From: Candidatus Borkfalkia ceftriaxoniphila
GTDB taxonomy: Bacteria; Bacillota; Clostridia; Christensenellales; Borkfalkiaceae
Assembly: GCF_004134775.1 (NCBI RefSeq)
Contig: NZ_SDOZ01000002.1
Coordinates: forward strand, 1,152,005-1,216,004
Direction: 5' to 3'
Length of the DNA: 64,000 bases
Of the stretch, positions 52,539 through 61,962 are shown piece by piece. Below the pieces are notes generated by a model. The model saw only the letters and a program-made list of their open reading frames with translations. It searched no databases and was not told the origin of the DNA. Position 1 is the stretch's first letter; each line of letters begins with the position of its first letter. A program made the translations under genes and the position numbers.

Positions 52539-52571
52539 ACCATATTTCACCAAAATATTTAAATAAAACTG

Positions 52572-52600
52572 TGGACGCGCTCGGGGTAATGTGTTATAAT
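52572..52600 (+). promoter_or_regulatory. Promoter of ruvX-DUF1292
   Basis: TGGACG (52572-52577), 17 bases, TATAAT (52595-52600). Confidence 0.75.
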
Positions 52601-52671
52601 GGGTTCGATCGAATGCCCGAAACCGTGCGCATTCGGATTTTTACGCATAAAAATACCTGCGACGAGGAAAT

Positions 52672-53106
52672 ATGGAAAAGAGGATCATTGCTTTCGATAT
52701 CGGAGATAAACGCGTGGGCGTCGCCGTGAGCGATCCGTTCAACACGTTCGCCCTGCCCGCGAGCACTTTTTTCCGTACGAAAAACGCCGAAGAGGATGCG
52801 GAAAAACTCGCCGCGCTGGCGCGGGAAAAGGAGGCGGGGCTCATCGTATGCGGACTTCCTTTCAATTTCGACGGCAGCGAATCGGCGCAGACGATCAAGA
52901 CGAAAAAGTTTGCGCAGCTTTTAGAAGCGCGCACCGAACTTCCCGTCGTGTTCGAGGACGAGCGCTTTACCACCATGGAGGCGGAGCGCGTTTTGATATC
53001 GGGCGGCGTGCGGCGCGAAAACCGCAAACAGTCCATCGACAGTATAGCGGCTTCCTATATATTGGAGGGCTATTTGAATAAAAGAAATAAAGGAGCGAAC
53101 CAATGA
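52672..53106 (+). CDS. ruvX: RuvX/YqgF putative Holliday-junction resolvase
   Basis: 144-residue RNase-H-fold protein with AFDIGDKRVGVAVSDP (first catalytic Asp), FEDERFTT and SIDSIAASYIL. Implicated in pre-16S rRNA 5' end maturation and/or junction resolution. Overlaps the next gene by four bases, the order seen in many Firmicutes. Confidence 0.93.
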   Translation: MEKRIIAFDIGDKRVGVAVSDPFNTFALPASTFFRTKNAEEDAEKLAALAREKEAGLIVCGLPFNFDGSESAQTIKTKKFAQLLEARTELPVVFEDERFTTMEAERVLISGGVRRENRKQSIDSIAASYILEGYLNKRNKGANQ

Positions 53107-53504
53107 GCAAAGACAAACAAATGCACGACGAAGAGTGCGACTGCTGCGAGGAGGACGTCAATATCGTCGATCTCGTGGACGACGAAGGAAAGGTTCATAA
53201 ATGCTATCACATCGGTACGATCGAGTATAAGAACGGCTGGTATGCCTTCTTTCAGCCCGCCGACGAAGAGGAGGACGACGAGGATTCCGTCACCATTTTG
53301 CAGATCGTGGGCGAAGAGGGCGAAGAAGAACTCGTACCCGTCGAGGACGACAAACTTCTGGACGAGGTATTCGAAGAGTTCTGCCGTATCATGGAAGAGG
53401 ACGAGGACGCGGACGAGGCGGCAAGTCTCGACACCGAATTCGAAGAGGGCTGCGGCTGCGGTTGCGTACATCACGACCACAAGCATCCCAAGGAAGACAA
53501 ATAA
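53103..53504 (+). CDS. DUF1292 family protein (YrzB-like)
   Basis: 133 residues, very acidic. The DUF1292 core is at about 15-90 (YKNGWYAFFQPAD, VTILQIVGEEGE). It also has Cys-rich ends (CDCCEED near the start and CGCGCVHH near the end), which could bind metal. Function unknown. Confidence 0.88.
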   Translation: MSKDKQMHDEECDCCEEDVNIVDLVDDEGKVHKCYHIGTIEYKNGWYAFFQPADEEEDDEDSVTILQIVGEEGEEELVPVEDDKLLDEVFEEFCRIMEEDEDADEAASLDTEFEEGCGCGCVHHDHKHPKEDK

Positions 53505-53523
53505 GTTCACCTTTCGGCTTTTG

Positions 53524-53558
53524 CGCGGCGCAAGACTAAGATTTTGCGCCGCGTTTTT
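53524..53558 (+). terminator. Terminator after the DUF1292 gene
   Basis: CGCGGCGCAA pairs with TTGCGCCGCG, then five T. Confidence 0.92.
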
Positions 53559-53589
53559 GTAAAAACGGGACAAGTACCGTGAAAATCGC

Positions 53590-53618
53590 TTGCAATCGGC
53601 GGTAGGATATGGTAAAAT
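53590..53618 (+). promoter_or_regulatory. Promoter of the rpsB operon
   Basis: TTGCAA (53590-53595), 17 bases, TAAAAT (53613-53618). A leader of about 115 bases follows, with a CCCGT/ACGGG hairpin (53663-53689) that may be an S2-responsive element; this is a guess. Confidence 0.75.
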
Positions 53619-53741
53619 AATATGGCTAAAAATTCACACCCGCAAAGCCCCGCGCTCCGTTCCCGTAAATTTTTGTTTGCACTACGGGTCAATCGCGCGG
53701 ATCAAAGGCGTTCCGGGGAGGAATAAACGGAGGAATTCAAA

Positions 53742-54521
53742 ATGGCAGTCATCACAATGAAACAGCTTCTCGAAGCGGGCGTGCACTTCGGTCACCAGAC
53801 GCGTAAATGGAACCCCAAGATGAAGAAGTACATCTTCGCGGCGAGAAACGACATTCACATCATCGATCTGCAACTTACGGTCGGCCTCATCGAGCAGGCG
53901 TATTCGTTCGTCGCGGATTCCGTGAAAGCGGGCAAGAGCGTGCTGTTCGTCGGCACCAAGAAGCAGGCGCAGGAAGCCATCAAGGAAGAGGCGCAGCGCT
54001 GCGGTCAGTTCTATATCAATTCCCGCTGGCTCGGCGGCACGCTGACCAACTTCAAGACCATCCGTTCGAGAATCGACCGTCTCAATAAACTCAACAAGAT
54101 GGAAGAGTCGGGCGAATTCGATCTTCTTCCCAAAAAGGAAGTTCTCGGCCTCAAAAAAGAGATGGAAAAACTGGAAAACAATCTCGGCGGCATCAAGGAC
54201 ATGAAGGGCCTGCCCGGCGTCATGTTCATCGTCGATCCCCATAACGAAGACATCGCGGTGCAGGAAGCGAGAAAACTCAACATTCCCACCGTCGCGATCA
54301 CCGATACCAACTGCGATCCCGACCTCATCGACTACGTGATCCCCGGTAACGACGACGCGATCCGCGCGGTCAAACTCATCTCTTCGGTCATCGCCAACGC
54401 GGTCATCGAGGCGAACCAAGGCGAGACCATGGACGTTGCGCTTGCCGCCGAAAAGGAGGAAGCCGCGCCCGAATCCATCGAAGAAGTCGTGGAAGCGGCT
54501 GCTGCCGCGGATGCGGAATAA
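53742..54521 (+). CDS. rpsB: 30S ribosomal protein S2
   Basis: 259-residue uS2 ([28 protein letters not shown]). First gene of the rpsB-tsf-pyrH-frr cluster. The C-terminus is Glu/Ala-rich. Confidence 0.97.
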   Translation: MAVITMKQLLEAGVHFGHQTRKWNPKMKKYIFAARNDIHIIDLQLTVGLIEQAYSFVADSVKAGKSVLFVGTKKQAQEAIKEEAQRCGQFYINSRWLGGTLTNFKTIRSRIDRLNKLNKMEESGEFDLLPKKEVLGLKKEMEKLENNLGGIKDMKGLPGVMFIVDPHNEDIAVQEARKLNIPTVAITDTNCDPDLIDYVIPGNDDAIRAVKLISSVIANAVIEANQGETMDVALAAEKEEAAPESIEEVVEAAAAADAE

Positions 54522-54555
54522 TCGTTAAGAATACGGAATATAGGAGAATAAAGAA

Positions 54556-55215
54556 ATGGCAATCACAGCAAGCGACGTAAACGCGCTGCGTCAGAAGACG
54601 GGCGTTGGCATGATGGACTGCAAAAAGGCCTTGACCGAAGCGAACGGCGACATGGACAAGGCAGTGGAGATCCTGCGCGAGAAAGGCATGGCGACCGCGG
54701 CGAAAAAAGCGGGACGCATCGCGGCGGAAGGCATCGTCGACAGTTATATCCATATGGGCGGCAAAGTGGGCGTGCTCGTAGAAGTCAACTGCGAGACCGA
54801 CTTCGTTGCGAGGGGCGACCAGTTCAAAGAGTTGGTGCACGATATCGCCTTGCAGATCGCGGCGGCGAAACCCGAATATATCACCAAGGAAGAAGTTCCC
54901 CAGGAAGTTCTGGATAAAGAAAAAGAAATCCTGAAAGTGCAGGCGATGAACGAGGGCAAGCCCGAAGCGATCGCCGAAAAGATGGTGCAGGGCAGGATCA
55001 AGAAATATTACGAAGATTTCTGCCTGTTGGAGCAGCCTTTCGTAAAGGATACTTCCAAGACCATCGGCACGCTCATTACCGAGGCGGTCGCCGCCATCGG
55101 CGAAAAGATCACGGTGAGACGCTTTGCCCGTTTCGAAATGGGCGAGGGCCTCGAAAAGAAAAAGGACGACCTCGCGGAGGAAGTCGAAAAACAAGTTTCC
55201 AAGATGAAAGGTTAA
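54556..55215 (+). CDS. tsf: Elongation factor Ts
   Basis: 219 residues. UBA domain ([16 protein letters not shown]) and core ([10 protein letters not shown]) are clear. It is shorter than the roughly 280-300 residues common in E. coli and many Clostridia, implying a single reduced core subdomain. It is the GDP exchange factor for EF-Tu. Confidence 0.96.
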   Translation: MAITASDVNALRQKTGVGMMDCKKALTEANGDMDKAVEILREKGMATAAKKAGRIAAEGIVDSYIHMGGKVGVLVEVNCETDFVARGDQFKELVHDIALQIAAAKPEYITKEEVPQEVLDKEKEILKVQAMNEGKPEAIAEKMVQGRIKKYYEDFCLLEQPFVKDTSKTIGTLITEAVAAIGEKITVRRFARFEMGEGLEKKKDDLAEEVEKQVSKMKG

Positions 55216-55221
55216 CGACCG

Positions 55222-55258
55222 AAGGCGCACAATTATCGATTTTTGTGTGCCTTTTTTT
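55222..55258 (+). terminator. Terminator-like hairpin between tsf and pyrH
   Basis: AGGCGCACAA pairs with TTGTGTGCCT (one G-T), followed by a T-run. It should reduce read-through into pyrH. Confidence 0.85.
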
Positions 55259-55280
55259 CCACTAACGGTACGGAGGACTT

Positions 55281-56006
55281 ATGAAAACAGATTTAAAACC
55301 CAAGTATAAGAGGATCGTTTTAAAACTTTCGGGCGAGGCGCTCGCGGGAGATAAGGGCTTCGGGCTGGACGAAGAGATCATCGCCGGCGTCGTCGATCAG
55401 CTCATCCGCGTACACGATATGGGCGTGGAGATCGGCATCGTCATCGGCGGCGGTAATTTCTGGCGCGGCCGTCAGGGCACCAGCATGGACCGCACCACCG
55501 CGGATCACATGGGAATGCTCGCTACCGTCATCAACTCGCTCGCCTTGCAGGACGCGATCGAGCAGAAGGGCGTTCCCACCCGCGTGCAGACCGCGCTCAA
55601 TATGGTCAGCGTGGCGGAACCCTTTATCCTTCGCAAAGCCCTCAGGCACTTCGAACTGGGCAGGATCGTCATTTTCGCCTGCGGCACGGGCAATCCCTAC
55701 TGTTCTACCGATACGGGCGCTGCGCTGCGCGCCTGCGAGATCAACGCGGATATCCTGCTTTTAGCCAAGAACGTGGACGGGATCTACGACGACGATCCCA
55801 AGACCAACCCCGATGCGAAGAAGATCGACCGCATCACGCATATGGAAGTCATCAATCGCGGACTGAAAGCCATGGACACCACGGCGATCACGATGTGTAT
55901 GGATAACGACGTGCCCGTTCTGGCGTTCGCGCTCTCCGAAAAGGACGCGATCGTGCGCGCGATCGCTGGCGAACAGACGGGAACGCTCATCACCAACGAA
56001 AATTAA
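55281..56006 (+). CDS. pyrH: UMP kinase
   Basis: 241-residue bacterial UMP kinase of the amino-acid-kinase fold ([29 protein letters not shown]). Phosphorylates UMP to UDP. Conserved between tsf and frr. Confidence 0.97.
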   Translation: MKTDLKPKYKRIVLKLSGEALAGDKGFGLDEEIIAGVVDQLIRVHDMGVEIGIVIGGGNFWRGRQGTSMDRTTADHMGMLATVINSLALQDAIEQKGVPTRVQTALNMVSVAEPFILRKALRHFELGRIVIFACGTGNPYCSTDTGAALRACEINADILLLAKNVDGIYDDDPKTNPDAKKIDRITHMEVINRGLKAMDTTAITMCMDNDVPVLAFALSEKDAIVRAIAGEQTGTLITNEN

Positions 56007-56021
56007 AAAAAGGAGAACGAC

Positions 56022-56594
56022 ATGACAGACAACGAAAAAGTGGAAGAGATTTTGCTCGTTTTGGAAGAGAGATTGGAAAAAACGTTTTCCGTCCTCAAAG
56101 AAAACTATGCCTCCGTGCGGGCGGGCAGGGCCAATCCGCACATTCTTGACAAAGTTCTCGTGGACTATTACGGAACCATGTCGCCTCTCAATCAAGTGGG
56201 CAACATTTCCGTATCCGATGCGAAGTGCCTCGTCATCAGCCCGTGGGACGTCAGCCTGTTAAAGGGCATCGAAAAGGCGATCATCGCCTCGAATATCGGC
56301 ATCAACCCCACCAACGACGGAAAAGTGATCCGCCTCGTTTTCCCCGATCTTACCGAAGAGCGCCGCCGCGAACTCGCCAAGCAAATCAAAGCGATGAGCG
56401 AAGAGAGCAAGGTGGCCGCCAGAAATGTCAGACGCGACGCGATGGAAGCCCTCAAAAAACTCAAAAACAATAAAGAGATCTCCGAGGACGAATGCGCGGG
56501 CGTCGAAAAAGACGTCGAAAAGACTGTCTCCAAGTGCATCGAGCAGATTGAAAAATGCACGGCGGATAAGGAAAAAGAGATCCTTTCCGTATAG
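56022..56594 (+). CDS. frr: Ribosome recycling factor
   Basis: 190-residue RRF with the C-terminal helix bundle (LTEERRRELAKQIKAM, RNVRRDAM). Splits post-termination ribosomes with EF-G. Starts 15 bases after pyrH. Confidence 0.97.
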   Translation: MTDNEKVEEILLVLEERLEKTFSVLKENYASVRAGRANPHILDKVLVDYYGTMSPLNQVGNISVSDAKCLVISPWDVSLLKGIEKAIIASNIGINPTNDGKVIRLVFPDLTEERRRELAKQIKAMSEESKVAARNVRRDAMEALKKLKNNKEISEDECAGVEKDVEKTVSKCIEQIEKCTADKEKEILSV

Positions 56595-56604
56595 GAAAGA
56601 CGCT

Positions 56605-57303
56605 ATGAGAAATATCAGACTCCCCGCCCACGTCGCCTTCATCATGGACGGCAACGGCCGCTGGGCGAAAAAGCATTTCCGTCCCCGCGGATACGGGCAT
56701 AAAATGGGCGTGCAGAACATGATCAAACTGTGTTCGCATGCGTTCAAACTGGGCGTGAAGATCGTCACGGTGTACGCCCTTTCCACCGAAAATCTCTCCC
56801 GTCCGCAGGAAGAACTCGACGGGATCTACGATCTTTTCCGTTCGTATTTTCAAAAGCAGAAGGGCAAAATCCAGGAGTTGGGCGTGCGCGTCAACGTGAT
56901 GGGCGATCTGACGCCTCTCCCCGAGGACGTGCGCGGACTTTTGCTGGAAACTATGCGCGACACCGCGGTCAATGCACCCAACGGACTTTTAAATCTGTGC
57001 ATCAATTACGGCGCGCGCCAGGAGATCATTCAGGCGGTCAATCATGCCGTGGCGTTCGGGCGTTTCGTGGACGAAAACAGTTTCAAATCGCTGTTGTATT
57101 CCGCGGGCATGCCCGATCCCGACCTCATCATCCGAACGGGCGGCGAGGTGCGGCTGAGTAATTTTTTACTCTATCAGGCGGCGTATACCGAGTTGTATTT
57201 TTCCAATAAAATGTGGCCTGAATTTTCCAGGCGAGATCTGGAAAAAGCGCTCGTCAATTATTCGCAGCGCGACAGAAGGTTCGGAAACGTAAAAAAGGGT
57301 TGA
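56605..57303 (+). CDS. uppS: Isoprenyl (undecaprenyl diphosphate) synthase
   Basis: 232-residue cis-prenyltransferase with the catalytic-Asp motif FIMDGNGRWA and DLIIRTGGEVRLSNFL. Makes the C55 carrier lipid for cell-wall synthesis. Start: ATG at 56605, followed by MRNIRLPAH; the longer reading frame runs back into frr in another frame. Confidence 0.96.
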   Translation: MRNIRLPAHVAFIMDGNGRWAKKHFRPRGYGHKMGVQNMIKLCSHAFKLGVKIVTVYALSTENLSRPQEELDGIYDLFRSYFQKQKGKIQELGVRVNVMGDLTPLPEDVRGLLLETMRDTAVNAPNGLLNLCINYGARQEIIQAVNHAVAFGRFVDENSFKSLLYSAGMPDPDLIIRTGGEVRLSNFLLYQAAYTELYFSNKMWPEFSRRDLEKALVNYSQRDRRFGNVKKG

Positions 57304-57307
57304 TAAT

Positions 57308-58192
57308 ATGTTGAAAAGGTTGATTACGGGCATCGTCTATATCGGTATCATCGTGGGTTTTTTCTTTCTGCGCCACGTGCATACCTCCTTGTTCGGTATT
57401 CTGGTGTACGCCTTTTCCATCATCGGCACGCTGGAAATGATTCAGGCGTTCGCCCATAAGAGCGCGCAGCCCGACGGCTCGCTCGCCCCGAAAGTGGCGA
57501 TGACCAACGCACAGAAATCCGCCGTGATGACGTACGCCGTGTTCTTTGCGCCCGCGTATTATACCGTAAATCATCTCTATCCGGGCGAGGGCTACCGCGC
57601 CATGCTCGTGCTCTCCTTCGTATTGGGGATCATCCTTTTGTGCCTTCTCGTCGTGGACAGAAAGACCACGCTGGAAGGGGTGGGCGCTTCGCTTTTATGC
57701 GGCTTTTATCCCACTGCCATCCTCGCGACCATGCTGCTCACGAACGATCTGGGGCAGGGCTCCACGCTCGCGCTGCTTCTCATTTTTACCATTTCGCCTA
57801 TTGCGGACAGTTTCGCTTTCGTCGTCGGAAGTCTGGTAAAGGGCAAAAAACTGTGTCCTTCCATCAGTCCGAATAAGACGATCTCGGGCGCGATCGGCGG
57901 CGTGGTGTTCGGCACGGGCGGCTGCCTTCTCATTTACTGGCTGTACACGCTCACAACTTCCTACGTCTATGCGGGATTCGGGAATCCCTGGGTGATGTTC
58001 ACGATCGTCGGCATCATCTGTTCGGTCATGACGGAATTCGGCGATCTGGTGGAAAGCGTATTGAAACGGCGCATCGGCATCAAGGATATGGGCAAAATAC
58101 TGCCCGGTCACGGCGGCATTTTGGACCGTATCGACGGAACTTTGTTCGCCAGCACATTTATTTATATCGTTTTTGTACTATTTATCCTTTGA
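57308..58192 (+). CDS. cdsA: Phosphatidate cytidylyltransferase
   Basis: 294-residue membrane enzyme making CDP-diacylglycerol. The C-terminal signature SVLKRRIGIKDMGKILPGHG is present with the expected Asp residues. Several membrane helices. Four bases after uppS. Confidence 0.95.
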   Translation: MLKRLITGIVYIGIIVGFFFLRHVHTSLFGILVYAFSIIGTLEMIQAFAHKSAQPDGSLAPKVAMTNAQKSAVMTYAVFFAPAYYTVNHLYPGEGYRAMLVLSFVLGIILLCLLVVDRKTTLEGVGASLLCGFYPTAILATMLLTNDLGQGSTLALLLIFTISPIADSFAFVVGSLVKGKKLCPSISPNKTISGAIGGVVFGTGGCLLIYWLYTLTTSYVYAGFGNPWVMFTIVGIICSVMTEFGDLVESVLKRRIGIKDMGKILPGHGGILDRIDGTLFASTFIYIVFVLFIL

Positions 58193-58219
58193 CGCAAAAT
58201 AGAATAGAATGTAAGAAAA

Positions 58220-58249
58220 GATACCTGCTTTCCCGCAGGTATCGCTTTT
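58220..58249 (+). terminator. Hairpin between cdsA and dxr
   Basis: GATACCTGC pairs with GCAGGTATC around TTTCCC, followed by GCTTTTA. The T-run is short, so partial termination or an mRNA-processing site is likely. Confidence 0.55.
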
Positions 58250-58265
58250 ATACGAAGGAGGGGAC

Positions 58266-59414
58266 ATGCGTAAAAAAATAGCCCTGATCGGAAGTACGGG
58301 CTCCATCGGCAGACAGGTGATCAACGTCGCGCTGCGTTATCCCGAACGCTTCGAGATCGTGGCGATGGCGGCAAATACCGACGATATCACCTTTTCCCGT
58401 CAGATTTCCGCCGTGCGCCCCGCCTTTGCCTGTATGCGCGACGAGAACTCGGCAAAGCGCGTCGAGGCGCCGCGGGGAACGCTCGTAAAAGGGGGCGAGA
58501 CGGCTTTTTCCGAGGCTTGCGGGTATGCGGGGGCGGACGTCGTTTTTAATGCCGTAACGGGATTTGCGGGCCTGAAAGTCGCGCTCGATGCGATCGCCGC
58601 GGGAAAGCGGCTGGCGCTCGCCAATAAGGAATCGCTGGTGGTCGGCGGCGCGCTCGTCATGCCCGCGGCAAAGGCGAAAGGCACGGAGATCGTGCCCGTG
58701 GACAGCGAACATTCCGCCATCTGGCAGTGCCTGCATTTCGACCGCGCGGCGAAGTTTTCCAAACTGATCCTGACGGCGAGCGGCGGCGCGCTTCGCGACG
58801 TTCCCCTTGAAAAACTGCCCTTCGTCACGGCAAAGGAGGCGCTTTGCCACCCCAACTGGGACATGGGCGCCAAAATTACCATTGACTGCGCCACCATGCT
58901 CAACAAAGGGTTCGAAGTCATCGAGGCGATGTGGCTGTACGGCGCGCCTGCGGACAAGATCGACGTGGTGCTGCACCGCGAGAGCGTTGTGCATTCCATG
59001 GTCGCTTTCGAGGACGGCGCGGTGCTCGCGCAGATGAGTGCGCCGAGCATGGAACTTCCCATTCAGTTGGCTCTCACCTATCCCGAGCGTCTGTCCTGCG
59101 CGCTCCCGACGCCCGATTTCGCAAAACTCGGCGCGCTGCGGTTCGAAACGGTGGACGAGGCGCGATACCCTTGCTTTACCGTCGCCAAAGAGTGCGCGCG
59201 CGAGGGGGGCAGCCTTCCCTGCGTTTTGAACGCGGCGGGGGAGATCGCCGTGCGTGCATTCCTCGGCGGACAAATAAAATACACGAAAATTGCGCAAATT
59301 TTAGAGGGAACGCTTTTTCGCTTCGCGCGGGAAGAGGTTTCCGATTATGCGCAACTACTCGAAACGGACGAACGGGCGAGGGCGATCGCAAATCAACTTA
59401 TAGCGGAAGGTTAA
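58266..59414 (+). CDS. dxr: 1-deoxy-D-xylulose 5-phosphate reductoisomerase
   Basis: 382 residues, first committed step of the MEP isoprenoid pathway. NADPH-binding IALIGSTGSIGRQ, then LANKESLV, and SGGALRD and HPNWDMGAKIT of the active site. With uppS it links isoprenoid supply to carrier-lipid synthesis. Confidence 0.96.
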   Translation: MRKKIALIGSTGSIGRQVINVALRYPERFEIVAMAANTDDITFSRQISAVRPAFACMRDENSAKRVEAPRGTLVKGGETAFSEACGYAGADVVFNAVTGFAGLKVALDAIAAGKRLALANKESLVVGGALVMPAAKAKGTEIVPVDSEHSAIWQCLHFDRAAKFSKLILTASGGALRDVPLEKLPFVTAKEALCHPNWDMGAKITIDCATMLNKGFEVIEAMWLYGAPADKIDVVLHRESVVHSMVAFEDGAVLAQMSAPSMELPIQLALTYPERLSCALPTPDFAKLGALRFETVDEARYPCFTVAKECAREGGSLPCVLNAAGEIAVRAFLGGQIKYTKIAQILEGTLFRFAREEVSDYAQLLETDERARAIANQLIAEG

Positions 59415-59417
59415 ATC

Positions 59418-60566
59418 ATGCAATTCAGTTTACTTTCGGCGGCGAGCGTATTTTCCGCCATCGGCTCTGTCGTGGTCGCCGTTCTCATCTTGCTGGTCAT
59501 GATCACGGTGCACGAATTCGGGCATTACGTGGCGGGCAAAATTTTCAAATTCAAGATCAACGAATTTGCGATCGGGTTCGGGCCCGCGCTCTTCAAACAT
59601 ACGAAAAAGAACGGCGAGATCTTTTCGGTGCGCGCGCTTCCGCTCGGCGGCTACTGCGCGTTCGAGGGAGAGGACGAAGATAAAGATGACCCCGCCGCGT
59701 TCAACAATAAAAAGCCGTGGCAGAGGATCATCGTACTGATTTCGGGCGCTCTGATGAACTATATTCTGGCGGTGCTCGTGATCATCGTTTCCTTTTTCGC
59801 CTGCGGACAATTGCTTTTGATGACGCTGGAAACGGAGGATTCCTCCTATACGGCTGCGGGAAATTATATCGAGAGCGAATATAAATTTCAGGACCGCGAC
59901 GTCATCATTGCCTGCGAAGGCAAAAACATTTATCTGACCTCCGATCTGATGGACGCGTTGGAAGGGCTGAAAGACGGAGAACTTGCGAAATTCAAAATTT
60001 CCCGTGTGTTCGAGGACGGCCGCAAGATCGTGGAAGTGGAGATCATGATGCGCGCCGACGCGGATTTTTCCGGCATGACGGACACCAATTCGGTGTGGGA
60101 ATGTATCGGCGTCGCAAAACAGTTGAGCGAGGACGGGGAAACGTATACGTACAAGATGGCGTCGACCGCAGTCAAGGGATTCGGGTTTTTCGAAACTATC
60201 GGCCGCGCGTTCACCTATTCCATACGTATTGCGGGCACGCTGTTCCGCGTGCTGGGCGAACTTTTGACGGGTGCACTCGGATTATCCGCGTTCGGCGGGC
60301 CGATCACGACCATCCGCATGACTTCAGCCATTGCCACGCTCGGGTGGGTGCAGTTCTTCGAGATCACGGCGCTCATCGGCGTGAATCTCGCGGTGTTCAA
60401 CCTCTTGCCGATCCCTGCGCTCGACGGTTCCAAAGTCGTGTTCACGATCATCGAGTGGATACGCGGCAAGCCGGTCAACCGCAAAGTGGAGGCGGTCATC
60501 CACACGGTGGGATTTTTGTTCCTCATAGGGTTTGCGATCTTAGTGGATATTTTGCAATTGTTTTAG
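59418..60566 (+). CDS. rseP: RIP metalloprotease RseP (site-2 protease)
   Basis: 382 residues. Zinc motif VHEFGHYVAG in the first helix and NLLPIPALDGSKV near the end, with a PDZ-like domain between. Cleaves membrane-spanning substrates such as anti-sigma factors or signal-peptide remnants. Last gene of the operon. Confidence 0.95.
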   Translation: MQFSLLSAASVFSAIGSVVVAVLILLVMITVHEFGHYVAGKIFKFKINEFAIGFGPALFKHTKKNGEIFSVRALPLGGYCAFEGEDEDKDDPAAFNNKKPWQRIIVLISGALMNYILAVLVIIVSFFACGQLLLMTLETEDSSYTAAGNYIESEYKFQDRDVIIACEGKNIYLTSDLMDALEGLKDGELAKFKISRVFEDGRKIVEVEIMMRADADFSGMTDTNSVWECIGVAKQLSEDGETYTYKMASTAVKGFGFFETIGRAFTYSIRIAGTLFRVLGELLTGALGLSAFGGPITTIRMTSAIATLGWVQFFEITALIGVNLAVFNLLPIPALDGSKVVFTIIEWIRGKPVNRKVEAVIHTVGFLFLIGFAILVDILQLF

Positions 60567-60601
60567 AAAAAACGCCCGACGTTGCGTCGGGCGTTTTTTT
60601 A
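60567..60601. terminator. Bidirectional terminator between rseP and thiT
   Basis: AAAAAACGCCCGACG pairs with CGTCGGGCGTTTTTT around TTG, with T-runs on both strands. Confidence 0.95.
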
Positions 60602-60609
60602 GTTGAATG

Positions 60610-61734
60610 TTATTTATCCTCTGCGACGGGTTCACCTGCCGCGGGGGCAAGCGTATATCGTTCTATTTCGTGACGGAAAGTGCGCGAAGAGAGGAGCAGC
60701 GCGCCCACGACGATGACGATGGCGATATCGGGCAGAACGTAACTCGCCTGATAGATGAAACTGTACAGCGCCACGGGCTGACCTTCGGGGGCAAATTCTC
60801 CGAAAGCAAAGATGCCCGAAACGAAGTGCATTGCCAGCCGTCCCACTCCCGCGACGACCGCGCCCAAAGCGAATTTTACTTGGGGATATCGCAAAGAATC
60901 GGTGCGCGCGAACATGCCCGCCAGACCGATGGCGGAAAACGCGAGGGGATAGTCGAGCAAAAACTGCGCGGGGTGCAAAATATACGTATCCTGGAACGCC
61001 TGTAAAACGCCGTAGATCATACCCGCGAACACGCCTTTTTTGGTGCCGAACATATAAGAATAGAGCATCAGCGGCAACAGGCTCGCGAGCGTAATGGATC
61101 CGCCCTGCGGCAGTTTTACGATGCGCAGGTAGGAGAGGGCGAAACTCATGGCGATGCAGACCGCGGCAAAGGCGATGGAACGAGAATCGAATCCTTTTTT
61201 ATCCTTGCGTCCGAACAGGAAAGCCAGCGCGACGACGGCCGCCAGCAGCACGGCTGCGAGCAGCCACAGGGCGAGCGTGTTCACAGTGCCCGCATCCTCG
61301 ATGCCGTTATCCGTGACGGGGTCGCCTGTCGAAAAATGAACCATCATGCAGACCAGCGTGGCGATCAGCGCCGCGCCCGTCGCGATTCCCGCGGCAAGAA
61401 AGACCGCCTTGTCGCGCCTGAAATACAGGCACACGCCGCTCGCGCCCAGAACGAGGATCAATGCCAGAAGGGGATAAAATAGAATGGGCTTGATTCCGTC
61501 TTCCGCAAACGAAAGGGACAGGAACAAAACGCTCAGCGCCGCCACGTAAACGATCGTGACGATCAGGCTGATCTTCGCGCATTTTTTCCGCGTTCCGCCC
61601 GACGTCAGAAGCATTATGAGCGCGAAAACGATCACGAGCACCGCGCTCAGCCAGATAGCGATCGTGCGGCAGGCGTTCATCGGCGAGTCGAAACGGAACA
61701 AAAACCATTCGGCGCTCAACAAATTGAGTAACAT
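60610..61734 (-). CDS. thiT: ECF thiamine transporter ThiT with N-terminal membrane extension
   Basis: 374 residues, about twice the usual 180-200. The C-terminal half is a clear ThiT S-component: LPQGGSITLASLLP and HPAQFLLDYPLAF are the thiamine-binding signatures. The N-terminal about 185 residues add roughly five or six extra membrane helices of unknown role. The gene is preceded on this strand by a TPP riboswitch and terminator, which supports the substrate. Start: ATG at 61734 behind GGAGG. ECF energising subunits are not in the window. Confidence 0.9.
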   Translation of the reverse strand: MLLNLLSAEWFLFRFDSPMNACRTIAIWLSAVLVIVFALIMLLTSGGTRKKCAKISLIVTIVYVAALSVLFLSLSFAEDGIKPILFYPLLALILVLGASGVCLYFRRDKAVFLAAGIATGAALIATLVCMMVHFSTGDPVTDNGIEDAGTVNTLALWLLAAVLLAAVVALAFLFGRKDKKGFDSRSIAFAAVCIAMSFALSYLRIVKLPQGGSITLASLLPLMLYSYMFGTKKGVFAGMIYGVLQAFQDTYILHPAQFLLDYPLAFSAIGLAGMFARTDSLRYPQVKFALGAVVAGVGRLAMHFVSGIFAFGEFAPEGQPVALYSFIYQASYVLPDIAIVIVVGALLLSSRTFRHEIERYTLAPAAGEPVAEDK

Positions 61735-61765
61735 GAGAAACCTCCTTTGTATTCCGCCGACAATA

Positions 61766-61794
61766 TAAAAAGCGCTCCCGAAAAAGGGCGCGCC
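61766..61794 (-). terminator. Expression-platform terminator of the TPP riboswitch
   Basis: On the minus strand GCGCGCCC pairs with GGGAGCGC (one mismatch), then five T, 32 bases before the thiT start. Confidence 0.8.
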
Positions 61795-61802
61795 AAATCA
61801 TC

Positions 61803-61880
61803 TCTTTGCTCTTTCGTTCAAGTGTTGCCTTGTCCGATTCAAAGGGTATAATCTCAGCTTTTTACAGCACCCCCGGCGGA
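61803..61880 (-). promoter_or_regulatory. TPP riboswitch aptamer
   Basis: On the minus strand the conserved THI-box blocks GGGGGTGC, GCTGAGAT and ACCCTTTGAA appear in order. A CAAG/CTTG hairpin and AACGAAAG stand where the pyrophosphate-sensing arm normally has ATAATGCCAGCG-type sequence. With thiT downstream and a terminator between, the identity is well supported, though the second arm looks divergent. Confidence 0.85.
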
Positions 61881-61896
61881 TATTAAATTTTCTTCG

Positions 61897-61925
61897 ATTA
61901 TAGAACAATTCCTTGCGAAAGTCAA
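61897..61925 (-). promoter_or_regulatory. Promoter of the thiT riboswitch transcript
   Basis: On the minus strand TTGACT (61925-61920), 17 bases, TATAAT (61902-61897). Overlaps the promoter of the divergent nucleotidase gene. Confidence 0.85.
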
Positions 61926-61942
61926 CTGTTTTATGATACAAT
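61913..61942 (+). promoter_or_regulatory. Promoter of the YfbR-like gene
   Basis: TTGCGA (61913-61918), 18 bases, TACAAT (61937-61942). The -35 region shares bases with the divergent thiT promoter, so the two may compete. Confidence 0.65.
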
Positions 61943-61962
61943 AAAGCACGGAGAAAAACGTC

